NCBI GenBank assembly: GCA_002722955.1
Contig: PBMZ01000055.1
Span: 1-58,525 of the forward strand
DNA: 58,525 nt
Reading direction: 5' to 3'
From: Planctomycetaceae bacterium
Lineage (GTDB): Bacteria > Planctomycetota > Planctomycetia > Planctomycetales > Planctomycetaceae
Both the position numbers and the translations under genes were made by a program. The notes under the pieces are model-generated. The model was given only the letters and a program-made list of their open reading frames with translations. It made no database searches and had not been told where the DNA came from. This document shows, piece after piece, positions 17,860-26,664 of the stretch (position 1 is its first letter; each line of letters begins with the position of its first letter).

Positions 17860-17881
17860 TTGCCTAAGTGAAGCTAGGCAA
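17860..17881. promoter_or_regulatory. Inverted repeat at the 5' end of the small hypothetical gene
   Basis: TTGCCTA (17860-17866) and TAGGCAA (17875-17881) form a perfect 7-bp inverted repeat with an 8-base spacer, directly upstream of the minus-strand ATG at 17856. It would place a hairpin over the ribosome-binding region or serve as an operator. Candidate only. Confidence 0.35.
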
Positions 17882-18082
17882 ACGTCGTTGAAGATCCTTT
17901 ATTCTATGTTCTCGTCGTCCGTTGCGAAACGTCAAGGTGATTCGCGCGGACCGGTAATGTGGCCATCGTTGTAATCAAACAATTGAACGGAAATTCTAAA
18001 TGCGTACTGTAGAATTGATTCAGTCGGGGATATATCTAAAGAGGGGGCAGAGCGCAGTCACTACTAACTAAGAGGATACTTC

Positions 18083-18739
18083 ATGCCGTTCTATCACCGT
18101 CTGAAGGTTCGCGATCAAGATAGCCCCGAACAAGCCGCAGAGAAGAAGCGTGTTGCGGGTACGCTGCTGAAGCTCCGAGAAGCTCTGGAGCAACATATTC
18201 ATGACGCGGCCGATTGTGAGTGCGATGACTCGTCGACTTGGCTGCGGTTAGCGACATGGAATATCCGCGAATTTGACTCGACCAAGTACGGCCAGCGGTT
18301 GGAAGAGTCGTTCCATTACATCGCCGAGATCATTTCCGCTTTCGACATTGTTGCCTTTCAAGAGGTCCGCGAGGACTTAGATGCGCTGAAATCGGTGATG
18401 CGGATCCTTAGGCGCGATTGGACTTACATCGCCACGGACGTCACAGCGGGTCAATCGGGCAATCGCGAGCGAATGGTGTTCGTCTACAACACCAAGAAGG
18501 TCTGGTTTCGCAACGTTGTCGGCGAAGTCGTCCTGCCCAAGCACGATCGGATCCAATTTCCCTTTGAAGAACGATTGAAATTCAAGAATCAGAAGAACAG
18601 CAATGCGATCTTGTTCGTCGCCGGGCCTTGGGCGACGCGTGAGGCTTTGCGACGACGGGGCCAAGTTCACTCAGCGCCTCGACGATTTGTTCTTCCTGTG
18701 TTTGCGTGCCAAGGAATGCAACCGAAGACGCTTCTGTAA
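18083..18739 (+). CDS. Endonuclease/exonuclease/phosphatase-family protein, 3'-truncated
   Basis: The first ~180 residues are the N-terminal part of an EEP (DNase I-like) superfamily protein: LRLATWNIREFD with the Asn of the first active-site strand, IVAFQEVREDLDALK with the metal-binding Glu, then SGNRERMVFVYNTKKV. The second half of the fold, which should carry the catalytic His, Asp and Asn residues (GDxN and SDH motifs), is missing. From about 18600 the reading frame instead enters spacer DNA and the antisense of the neighbouring gene, giving a low-complexity Arg-rich tail to 18739. Probably a non-functional remnant. The start at 18083 has an AGAGGAT ribosome-binding site. Confidence 0.75.
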   Translation: MPFYHRLKVRDQDSPEQAAEKKRVAGTLLKLREALEQHIHDAADCECDDSSTWLRLATWNIREFDSTKYGQRLEESFHYIAEIISAFDIVAFQEVREDLDALKSVMRILRRDWTYIATDVTAGQSGNRERMVFVYNTKKVWFRNVVGEVVLPKHDRIQFPFEERLKFKNQKNSNAILFVAGPWATREALRRRGQVHSAPRRFVLPVFACQGMQPKTLL

Positions 18740-19073
18740 TGGGGTCATCACTGAACGATCGGAGATAGAGTACAGGTGGCCGTCCGCCAGCAATGAGATA
18801 CTTTTCTCCTGTCTTCGCAAAGTACTTTCTGCCAGTCCTTTCAATACTCGCTCCAATCTGTGAGATCAAAAAGAATACCGCGATGGCGACAAAGCAGAGG
18901 ATCACCTCCACTAATTCCTCGTCCTTGTACAAAAGGTAGAAGGCCGCGGCGAGCGAAGACCAAATACCTATCGAGCCAACCAATAACACTAGACGTCCCA
19001 ACCATTGCAATGCGATGGCGATTCCGTGACTCTTATTGGATTGCTCCGCGATTAGCTTAGCAAGAATTCGCAT
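18582..19073 (-). CDS. Membrane protein, 3'-truncated
   Basis: A 163-aa frame with two transmembrane segments (about 24-48 and 56-75), then a soluble start typical of a larger membrane-protein family (PPVLYLRSFSDD, then TQEEQIVEALSELGPVVA). After this the homologous sequence should continue with a nucleotide- or phospholipid-type domain, but it breaks into a short Arg/Ser-rich tail (ASPKARRRTRSH) at about 18645. The break is at the same place where the opposing endonuclease gene is cut. The family's function is unknown to me. Confidence 0.7.
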   Translation of the reverse strand: MRILAKLIAEQSNKSHGIAIALQWLGRLVLLVGSIGIWSSLAAAFYLLYKDEELVEVILCFVAIAVFFLISQIGASIERTGRKYFAKTGEKYLIAGGRPPVLYLRSFSDDPITEASSVAFLGTQTQEEQIVEALSELGPVVAKPHASPKARRRTRSHCCSSDS

Positions 19074-19172
19074 GTGGTTTGGCTTGTCTGAATGATGTCG
19101 TTGACTTCAATAGACTGCTCGTGTCAGCATAGGAGCGTCTTGATTTCTCAACCATTGCCCTTGAGGTAGAAA

Positions 19173-19559
19173 GTGCACAACGAAACGTCAACCGAGATTC
19201 GCGTCCGCTATTGTGAGACGGACGCCATGGGGTTCTTGCACCATTCGAATTATCTCAACTACTTCGAGATCGGTCGCACGGAATTGTTTCGCGAACAAGG
19301 CGGCGACTACCGAGCGATGGAAGAGAGCGGCTTGTTTTTTGTTGTCGTGAAAGTCAACGTCAACTACAAACAGCCCGCACGCTATGATGATGTGTTGACC
19401 TTGAAGACGAGAATCTCGAAATTGATGCCCGCGAAGCTTGAGCATGAATATGAAGTTTGGCGAGGCGACGATTTGCTGGCGTCGGCACAGACAGTGTTGG
19501 CTTGCGTGGACCGCCAAGGCTGCGTTCAGCGGATTCCCGAATACGTGACTGAAGGATGA
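19173..19559 (+). CDS. YbgC-like acyl-CoA thioesterase (4HBT hotdog fold)
   Basis: A 128-aa hotdog-fold thioesterase. The signature RVRYCETDAMGFLHHSNYLNY is present near residues 10-30, with catalytic Asp17 and the nearby His residues, as in 4-hydroxybenzoyl-CoA/YbgC thioesterases. It hydrolyses acyl-CoA in the cytoplasm; chain preference is unknown. The start is a GTG at 19173 with TGAGGTAG ahead of it. It ends 9 bp before the DUF2079 gene, so the two are probably co-transcribed. No tol-pal genes are nearby, unlike ybgC in proteobacteria. Confidence 0.92.
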   Translation: MHNETSTEIRVRYCETDAMGFLHHSNYLNYFEIGRTELFREQGGDYRAMEESGLFFVVVKVNVNYKQPARYDDVLTLKTRISKLMPAKLEHEYEVWRGDDLLASAQTVLACVDRQGCVQRIPEYVTEG

Positions 19560-19568
19560 TGGGGCCTC

Positions 19569-21734
19569 ATGAATCAAAAGGCCACAAGCGGGAAAAGCCA
19601 TGGAAGAAACACGCGAAGCGTGCCAAGCCTTCAAGCGTCGACCATTTGTGTTTTGCTGGGCGTCGTCTGCCAATCGCTCAGCATGCAAGACCTGATCGAA
19701 TCGCAGCTGATGGCCAATGGGCTATTCAGTACCGAGCTTTGGATTCGAGTCGTTGATGCTCTCGGTGGGCAACTGATGCCAGTCGGCAACGGCCAAACCT
19801 TTGCCGATATTGGTTTCTTGCCGTTTTTGATTATTAATGCCGGTGTGACGGCCGCCTTTCTTAGCTTGGGGGGTTGGTGCGTTGCTCGGATCAACGAACT
19901 CGACTGGCTCGATGGCGTCGCCCTTTGGGGATTTTGGGGTTGGAGTTGGTGGTGTCTTCACGGCCTCTTTGAAGCCATTCGATTGACGGCATTCATCACT
20001 GGCGTCGAAAGCTTGCAAGCGTTCCTGATCGCGTCAGCGGGACTTGTGCAAGCGGCTACCTTAGGACTTTGGCTCGCCACGTTGGCCGCGCTTTGTGACT
20101 TCAGCGGGGCAAGTAGCTCGCTATCAACACCGTCGGTTGATTCAGTGAACGAGTCGCGTTTCAAAATCTCGACCGTGGTCTTGTTGACGATGATCGAATA
20201 CGTCGTGATTTACACGGCGATGAACTGGCAGCTCTATCACAACTTGCTATTACCGCATGGCGATTCGGCCATGTATGAAGAACACCTTTGGAACGTGACG
20301 CACGGCAAGGGTTTCCGCAGCTACTTGGATCAGGGGCTTTTCTGGGGCGAGCATATTCAATTCATCCATTTGTTCTTGATACCGCTGCATTGGCTCTGGC
20401 CGTCGCATTTGATTCTCGAACTTTGCGAATCGCTGGCGTTGGCTTCCGGCGCGATTCCGATTTACTGGATGGCCAAACGTCATAGTCAATCGCAGGTGGC
20501 AGCAATTTGTTTGAGTCTCGCTTATCTGGCCTATTCGCCGCTGCAGTTCTTGGATATCTCGATCGATTTCAAGACCTTTCGTCCAATCGGATTCGGCGTT
20601 CCGTTGTTACTTTTCGCATTGAATGCGCTCGAACAGCAACAGTGGCGACGCGGCGTGTTGCTGATGCTGCTGACGCTCTCGGCCAAAGAAGACTACGCCA
20701 TCGTGTTGGCGCCGATCGGTGTTTGGTTGGCTTGGCAAGTGATTCGTCAGCAAGACGATTTCTCGACGCAATCGTGGAAGCAGCGAATTAGCTCGAGTTG
20801 GAAGACGCCCGAGTGTCGCCGCCGGCTCGTGTTTGGCGGTTCGCTGGCCGTGTTGGCAACCGTGTACTTACTACTTGTCGTGATCGTGATCATTCCTGGC
20901 TTCCGAGATGACGAGGAAGTTCACTACACACGGTACTTCCAAGACTTTGGAAGCGGACCGGTCGAAATCATCACCAACATCATCACGCAGCCGCAGCTAT
21001 TACTGGGCAAGGTGTTCTCGGTTCCATCGCTTCTGTTCATGTTGGCCTTGATGCTGCCACTGGCGGGACTTCCGTTTTTCTCGCCATCACGACTTTTGGT
21101 GGCTTCTCCGTTGCTACTGATCTCTTGTTTGAACGAGATCGCGCGCGATCCGCGTCATCACTTTCATGCGCCTTTGATACCGATTTTGTTTTGGGCTGCT
21201 GCCGCGGGATTGCCGCGGACGATCGACGTTTATCGGCGTTATCAGAAACGACGAGACGTCGAAGTCGGCGCGGATTGTCGTTGGCCTATGCAATTCTTCG
21301 GCTTCGCTGCCATCGGCTCGGCGATGGCAACAGCGGTTGTCGTGAGCGTGCATCCATTCTCGATCTCGTTTTGGGATTCGGGCAGCCGCTTCTATTGGCG
21401 AACTGCTTATGTGGTCAACGACCGGGCGACAGAATTCGAGGAAGTCCTCAAGCAGATCCCCGTCACCGCCAAAGTGGCCTCGACCGATTACGCTCACACG
21501 CGGTTTACTCACCATGAACGATCATACGACTACAGCAACTACCCGCGCCGCGTGAGCAACTACGAGCCACTCACGGCCCCCGACGACGCTGAATACATCG
21601 TGATCGACACGGGACATTACTACAGTGAAATCAAGACTCCTGATCAGATCACCGAATATCGCGAGTCGAAAGACGATTGGGAACTGATCTCCGAGGGCAC
21701 ATTCATCGTGCTGAAGCGCAAGAATGAACCATAA
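19569..21734 (+). CDS. DUF2079 polytopic membrane protein
   Basis: A 721-aa integral membrane protein with about 10-12 hydrophobic segments and the DUF2079 core (HGDSAMYEEHLWNVTHGKGF, then DQGLFWGEHIQFIHLFLIPL and TLSAKEDYAIVLAPIGVW). DUF2079 resembles GT-C membrane glycosyltransferases, with an acidic residue in the first extracytoplasmic loop; enzymatic activity is not established. The C-terminal about 120 residues form a soluble outside domain (VASTDYAHTRFTHHERSYDY). The start at 19569 follows the thioesterase by 9 bp. The first ~90 residues are poorly typical and a later start is possible. Confidence 0.85.
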   Translation: MNQKATSGKSHGRNTRSVPSLQASTICVLLGVVCQSLSMQDLIESQLMANGLFSTELWIRVVDALGGQLMPVGNGQTFADIGFLPFLIINAGVTAAFLSLGGWCVARINELDWLDGVALWGFWGWSWWCLHGLFEAIRLTAFITGVESLQAFLIASAGLVQAATLGLWLATLAALCDFSGASSSLSTPSVDSVNESRFKISTVVLLTMIEYVVIYTAMNWQLYHNLLLPHGDSAMYEEHLWNVTHGKGFRSYLDQGLFWGEHIQFIHLFLIPLHWLWPSHLILELCESLALASGAIPIYWMAKRHSQSQVAAICLSLAYLAYSPLQFLDISIDFKTFRPIGFGVPLLLFALNALEQQQWRRGVLLMLLTLSAKEDYAIVLAPIGVWLAWQVIRQQDDFSTQSWKQRISSSWKTPECRRRLVFGGSLAVLATVYLLLVVIVIIPGFRDDEEVHYTRYFQDFGSGPVEIITNIITQPQLLLGKVFSVPSLLFMLALMLPLAGLPFFSPSRLLVASPLLLISCLNEIARDPRHHFHAPLIPILFWAAAAGLPRTIDVYRRYQKRRDVEVGADCRWPMQFFGFAAIGSAMATAVVVSVHPFSISFWDSGSRFYWRTAYVVNDRATEFEEVLKQIPVTAKVASTDYAHTRFTHHERSYDYSNYPRRVSNYEPLTAPDDAEYIVIDTGHYYSEIKTPDQITEYRESKDDWELISEGTFIVLKRKNEP

Positions 21735-21800
21735 AGCGGCCCACCCAATTATGTAGACCACGATCTTTCGTTTAACCCGAATATTAATCCGCTGACATAA

Positions 21801-21839
21801 AATTCGTGGGGACAAGTAGGATGGCTCGCCCCACGAATT
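21801..21839. terminator. Hairpin between convergent genes
   Basis: AATTCGTGGGG (21801-21811) and CCCCACGAATT (21829-21839) form a perfect 11-bp stem with a 17-base loop. It lies between the DUF2079 stop and the methyltransferase stop, so it may end transcription from both sides. There is no clear T-run. An upstream CGTTTAACCCG at 21769-21779 matches the hairpin arm at 8752. Confidence 0.5.
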
Positions 21840-21886
21840 CAGGACGACCACGAATTACACTCTGTCAAAACTTGAATTCGCCAGCG

Positions 21887-22579
21887 TCACTCAGGCGGCA
21901 AATCGCATTTCATGACGAAGCTTGTCGTCATCGTGAAGTTCTCGAGCCCAGCTTCTCGGGCGACTTGCTCGAACTCGTCCGCAGTAAAAGCCGCCCGGAT
22001 GGAAAGTGGGCCGTCTACTCGAGTGACCGGAGATCGAGAAGCCACCAACATGAGAGTCTTGACAAAAAAGTAAGTGGCTCGGCTGCGTGCTTGGTCAGCT
22101 ACAATGATCCGCTTGGTTGCGGCCGATTTCATCTTTCTTAACAACGCGACAACATCCTGGTTAGAAAGATGATGAATGAACATTGTCGAGACGATGACAT
22201 CGAATTGCTCAGGGAACTCGTCCTTGATCGCGTCAAACGGGAAGAGCTTAACTTCAATGTGCGCTTGTGTGGCAAGTTCCGCAGTCCGTTCCAATGCCAC
22301 GTTGCTAAGATCGCAGCCGGAAATCTCGATATCAAAATTTGCTTTGCGAGCCGCTTGACCAAGCCCAACGATCATATCGCCGCCACCACAGGCAACATCC
22401 AGGATTCGCAAGGGTCGGTCTGAATCTTGCAGATCGCGAATTCGACCAAATATCTCGTCGCCAGATCGAAAAAGGCGGTGGAACCGACCGATTACATCCA
22501 ACGCTTGACGGTGCAGAGACACATCCAGATCGGGTTGGTCCATGACCTCAGGCTGCCGGTCGCGTCGACTTAAATCCAT
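21887..22579 (-). CDS. Class I SAM-dependent methyltransferase
   Basis: A 230-aa Rossmann-fold methyltransferase. Motif I is RILDVACGGGD at residues 58-68; the following acidic strand is EISGCDLS; the post-II region is FDVIVSTMFIHHLSN. The C-terminal substrate region ends with MKCDLPPE. It resembles small-molecule/isoprenoid methyltransferases found beside type III polyketide synthase genes in bacteria, but no such partner is in the window. It lies 44 bp downstream of the NfeD-like gene on the same strand. Substrate unknown. Confidence 0.85.
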   Translation of the reverse strand: MDLSRRDRQPEVMDQPDLDVSLHRQALDVIGRFHRLFRSGDEIFGRIRDLQDSDRPLRILDVACGGGDMIVGLGQAARKANFDIEISGCDLSNVALERTAELATQAHIEVKLFPFDAIKDEFPEQFDVIVSTMFIHHLSNQDVVALLRKMKSAATKRIIVADQARSRATYFFVKTLMLVASRSPVTRVDGPLSIRAAFTADEFEQVAREAGLENFTMTTSFVMKCDLPPE

Positions 22580-22623
22580 AATGAAAGCGATATGTTTTCA
22601 ACAAGTGGAAATGTAGCCGTCGC

Positions 22624-24885
22624 TTAGACTTCTCGGACGACGATCTTGTTGCCTTGCACGTCGACGACTTCGATTGTCGACCCCGACTTGATGAACGGTC
22701 CGTCTGAGACAACGTCGACGAAGCGGTCGCCGATTGTTGCCTTCCCAGCCGGTCGCAGAACGGTGGCTGCTGTGCCTTGTTGATCGAGTAACTCATAGTT
22801 TCGCTCGACCTCGGACAATTCATGTCCATCTTGCATTGGGTCAAGCTGGGGACCAGCTGCCGCTGGTGGTTGCAAAACCATACGGTTTAAGAGAGGCATC
22901 GTTCCCAGGTGCCGAGTAACGATCGATGCACCAATCGTGAAGACAACCATCGCGGTTGTGATCGTGCCCAAGGACCAAGCCATCTCGTCAACTTGCCCAG
23001 ATGTCTCTGGAATGACAAACGTTTGGCTGGCCAGCACCAAGCTCAAGAAAATCATTAGCCCGCCCGAGATACCAAAGACACCAAAACCTGGTATCACGAA
23101 GACCTCAAGACCGATGCATAATAGCCCCAGCAGGAAGAAGACAACTTCAAGCCAACCAGCCGTGCCCCCTAAGAAGTTGGCCCAGAAGAACAACGAGAAG
23201 CACGTTGCCGAGCCGATCGCGAACAAGCCGGCCATCGTGTAAAGCTCAAGGTAGATGCAACCGATGCCGCAAACGACTAACAAAAACATGACTGGCTTCG
23301 AACGTAGTACATACACAAGTGTATCAACCCACGTTTGGGCAACCGGTGTCACTTGTTGAGTTTGAGGAATTCCGACGCGTTGCTTGAACTGATCAAAGTC
23401 GGCGACGGGCTGATTCGTTAGTCTCAGCTCGTGAGCGCGCTCGCCCGAGATCGTCAAGAGATTGTCTTCGCGAGTTTCGGGAACGATGTTGCCTTGCACC
23501 CACTCTTCGTTGGCAGCATGAATCTCGTCTTCAGTCATGTAAGCAATTCGGCCGCTTTCCGCATGACGCGCTTCGTAAACTTTCAGGTCCTTGTCACACA
23601 TCGCCTGTAGCAATCCCGCGGAGCGCCCCTTTTTGTCTGCGGTAATCTTCATGATTTCGCGGACGATACTAAGAATCTTTTCTGGTGCTCGCTCGAACGC
23701 GCCACCGGGGCGAACCTCGATCGGCGCCGCATCGCCAATCATCGCGTCGGGTTTAAGATAAATCTCATCACAGCCGAACGAAATGATCGCCGCACCGCTG
23801 ATGGCTTCGTTGTCGATGTAGGCGACTGTGCGAACTTGGTCTTCTTCCAGATCGGCAATCTTGTCGGATATTTGACGGCTAGGGTCGAGTAACCCGCCGG
23901 GAGAATCGACGTCGAAGATGATCATGTTGGCGCCATTGGCGATGGCCCTGTCGATCTCGCGGTTGACGAACTCTTGAAGCTGGTAATCGATGACACCTTC
24001 GATGCTGATCATGACTGGCTTGACCTCTTGGCCAACGGTCGGGTCGTCTCGCAAAGCACCAAAAGGCAATCCGTAACTCTCGCGAATTTCATTGCGATCG
24101 GTTGCCGTTCGAACAACCAAGATGTCCAGCGCGCGAGCCCTCTCGCCAGAAAACGTTCCGACAACACCAGCGTCCTTGATGATCTCGGGATTCATGATCA
24201 CCGTTTTGAGTTCCCGCAGCGTCCTGAGTTCATCATCCGTAACAACTCGGCTCTCGGTCGTTTTGTTTCCGTCCTTGGTGATCTCGACATCCACTTTGCG
24301 GATCACTTGTTGAGAATCCATCATGGCCAAGGCCAGCGCTTTGTTGACCTTGGGATTGTGGCGTCGCTCGACCAGATTGACGACCAGTTGTTGTTCGTCG
24401 ACACCCAATTCTTTGTCGCGAGTGATATCGCCGATCTCGGCGTCGGGGTGCATGATGATTTCGTTACAAGCCAACGCCAAGATGGCGTTCATGCCGTCCA
24501 ACGTTTCGCCCTTTTCCGGCTCGGGAATCCAGGCGACTTTTTTGACCCGCGTCAAATCCGCCGACGTCAACGATTTCGCCAACTCGTGAATTTGGCCGAA
24601 GCGGCTGCTGCCGCGGTGAAGTTCCAGCATCAGATAAGCATCGCGCGACTCTTGCACTGCTTGGTGTTGTAGCTCATGAGCGGCATTCGTAATCCGCGAA
24701 AACGTGACCTCGTCAACGACTCCTTTGACGACAACCAATGCTGCGATCGGCGCCAATGGCTCGTTGTCGACTTTGGCTTCTTTCGCATCGCCATCGGCCT
24801 CTTCCTGAGCCATGCAGGGAAGGCACGCCAACGACAAGACCGCCATCATGTATGCAAGTCGTTTGAGAGTCAGCTCTTTCGTCAT
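22624..24885 (-). CDS. NfeD-family membrane serine protease with duplicated ClpP-like domain
   Basis: A 753-aa protein; the start at 24885 follows AAAGGGAT and opens on a signal peptide cleaved near CMA-QEE. It has two ClpP/crotonase-like domains: about 45-260 and about 288-440. The second retains the NfeD protease serine (Ser363 in NEAISGAAIIS) with a candidate lysine (Lys403 in PEKIL). The first has TLDGMNAILAL at the same position and lacks the serine. A membrane region with 4-5 helices follows (about 520-640), then a C-terminal OB-fold NfeD domain (about 690-753). Homologues cleave or regulate membrane proteins such as stomatins; no stomatin gene is adjacent. Confidence 0.92.
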   Translation of the reverse strand: MTKELTLKRLAYMMAVLSLACLPCMAQEEADGDAKEAKVDNEPLAPIAALVVVKGVVDEVTFSRITNAAHELQHQAVQESRDAYLMLELHRGSSRFGQIHELAKSLTSADLTRVKKVAWIPEPEKGETLDGMNAILALACNEIIMHPDAEIGDITRDKELGVDEQQLVVNLVERRHNPKVNKALALAMMDSQQVIRKVDVEITKDGNKTTESRVVTDDELRTLRELKTVIMNPEIIKDAGVVGTFSGERARALDILVVRTATDRNEIRESYGLPFGALRDDPTVGQEVKPVMISIEGVIDYQLQEFVNREIDRAIANGANMIIFDVDSPGGLLDPSRQISDKIADLEEDQVRTVAYIDNEAISGAAIISFGCDEIYLKPDAMIGDAAPIEVRPGGAFERAPEKILSIVREIMKITADKKGRSAGLLQAMCDKDLKVYEARHAESGRIAYMTEDEIHAANEEWVQGNIVPETREDNLLTISGERAHELRLTNQPVADFDQFKQRVGIPQTQQVTPVAQTWVDTLVYVLRSKPVMFLLVVCGIGCIYLELYTMAGLFAIGSATCFSLFFWANFLGGTAGWLEVVFFLLGLLCIGLEVFVIPGFGVFGISGGLMIFLSLVLASQTFVIPETSGQVDEMAWSLGTITTAMVVFTIGASIVTRHLGTMPLLNRMVLQPPAAAGPQLDPMQDGHELSEVERNYELLDQQGTAATVLRPAGKATIGDRFVDVVSDGPFIKSGSTIEVVDVQGNKIVVREV

Positions 24886-25179
24886 TTTATCCCTTTCGCT
24901 TCGCAAACGAATTATACGGAGATCGTAACGAAGACGAGTGCATTTTAGATAAATTCCCCTTAGATATTCGACACCGAATTCGATTCATTAGTGGAAATCC
25001 GAAGGGAATGCGGTGTCCGAGCGAAGGAAGAAAACCACCAAATCCCTAAAATCGTAGAGGCCACGCGATTCCTGCGATGGCGATTCAGAATTGGCCGACG
25101 GTCCTTTCCTGTCTATACTAAATATCAATTCTTGCCGATAATTGAATGCGTATTCGCCTGTTGTAAACAAGATCGACTC

Positions 25180-26589
25180 ATGATTTCCATTTCCGACTTT
25201 CTGCCAGATCGCACATTCAGCAGTTTCTCGCGGCGCGAGTTCTTGCGGGTCGGCACGTTGGGGTTTGGTGGACTTTCCTTGGCCAGCGTCTTGGAGTCTC
25301 GGGCGTCAGCGGCATTGCCTGCGAACGTCATGCGACCCAAGTCCATCGTGATGTTGTTCTTGCAAGGCGGTCCGTCTCACATCGAGTTTTTCGATCCCAA
25401 GATGACGGCACCATCCGAGTTCCGTAGCATCACGGGTGAAGTGCCCACGTCGATGCCGGGAATCACCTTCGGCGGCACGTTTCCGAAATTGGCGAAGCTG
25501 GCGGATAAGTTCAGCATCGTCCGCTCTTACGGTTCAAAAAACGCTGGGCACACTTACCAACGCGTGTTGAGTGCCAACAACCCGTTGCAAGCGACGGTCA
25601 GTTCTGTCTATTCCCGAGTTGCCGGTACCAATCATCCGCAGACGGGAATGCCTCTGAACACGTTGGTCTTGCCCGAGGCCATCGAACCCGAAATGAAGCT
25701 GGGCAAGAACTTCGAAACCAACGCCTTGCCCGGCCTGACCGCAGCCGGCGATTTGGGACAAAACTTTGCCGCCTTCAATCCCATCGGTGGCGGCGAGCTA
25801 AAAGACAACATGGAGCTGAAGCTGACTCCCGAACGCTTCGGAGACCGCAAGAGTCTGCTCAGTTCCCTCGACCGAATCCGCCGCGATGTGGACTCGGACG
25901 GCCTGATTGAATTCACCGACGAGTACCAACGGCAAGCCTTCGAGATCATCACCCGCGGTGTCGCGCATGCGTTTGATTTGAGTCAAGAGGATGCCAAGAC
26001 GATCGCCAAGTACGACACGTCGCATGTCTTTAAGAACAAGGACATTCAGCGATGGGGCGACATGCGTCGCTCGACAAACTTGCTGGGCAAGCAGATGTTG
26101 ATGGCGCGGAGATTGGTCGAAGCCGGTTGCGGTTTCGTCACGGTTTCCGATTGCGGTTGGGACATGCACTCGAACGGCAACAGCCCCAAGAACTTGGCTG
26201 GCATGTATCCACTGGGCAACCAAGTCGATCACGCCGTCGCCGCCTTCATCCAAGACATTGAAGACCGTGGCCTCACGAACGATGTGCTCTTAATCGTCAC
26301 CGGCGAGATGGGACGCACACCGCGCATCAATCGTAACGGCGGCCGCGATCATTATGGCGAGCTGACGCCGCTGCTGTTCTACGGTGGCGGCTTAAAGATG
26401 GGGCAAGTCATCGGACAGTCGGACCGCCAAGTCTCTCGGCCCGCTTCCCGTCCCTACAATCCCAGCAACCTATTCGCCACCATCATGCACACGCTCTTCG
26501 ATGTCGGCGAGTTACGGTTGGTGCAAAGCGTGCCCCGCGATATCGCTCAAATCATCGAAGAGCACGAGCCCATCGTCGAGCTGATGTAG
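25180..26589 (+). CDS. DUF1501 family protein with Tat signal
   Basis: A 469-aa, full-length DUF1501 protein. A twin-arginine motif SRREFL is at residues 17-22, followed by a hydrophobic stretch, so it is probably exported folded. The characteristic core is present (SIVMLFLQGGPSHIEFFDPK; CGWDMHSNG; TGEMGRTPRIN; GGRDHYGELTPLLFYGGG). The frame is open further upstream, but the ATG at 25180 is chosen because it gives the family N-terminus and Tat motif. It is not next to a PSD1 gene, unlike the copy at 1-928. It is 75 bp before the SDR gene, with which it may be co-transcribed. The reaction is unknown. Confidence 0.92.
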   Translation: MISISDFLPDRTFSSFSRREFLRVGTLGFGGLSLASVLESRASAALPANVMRPKSIVMLFLQGGPSHIEFFDPKMTAPSEFRSITGEVPTSMPGITFGGTFPKLAKLADKFSIVRSYGSKNAGHTYQRVLSANNPLQATVSSVYSRVAGTNHPQTGMPLNTLVLPEAIEPEMKLGKNFETNALPGLTAAGDLGQNFAAFNPIGGGELKDNMELKLTPERFGDRKSLLSSLDRIRRDVDSDGLIEFTDEYQRQAFEIITRGVAHAFDLSQEDAKTIAKYDTSHVFKNKDIQRWGDMRRSTNLLGKQMLMARRLVEAGCGFVTVSDCGWDMHSNGNSPKNLAGMYPLGNQVDHAVAAFIQDIEDRGLTNDVLLIVTGEMGRTPRINRNGGRDHYGELTPLLFYGGGLKMGQVIGQSDRQVSRPASRPYNPSNLFATIMHTLFDVGELRLVQSVPRDIAQIIEEHEPIVELM

Positions 26590-26664
26590 CCCCCGGATTG
26601 GTCATTCGCGACGGCTTCGGTTATTCTCAGGCCATCGTTTCACGAGCAACTGAGAGAACCGACG

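Noticed and set aside
25000..25179. Upstream extension of the second DUF1501 protein
   Set aside because: The family start and Tat motif begin at 25180; upstream residues look random.
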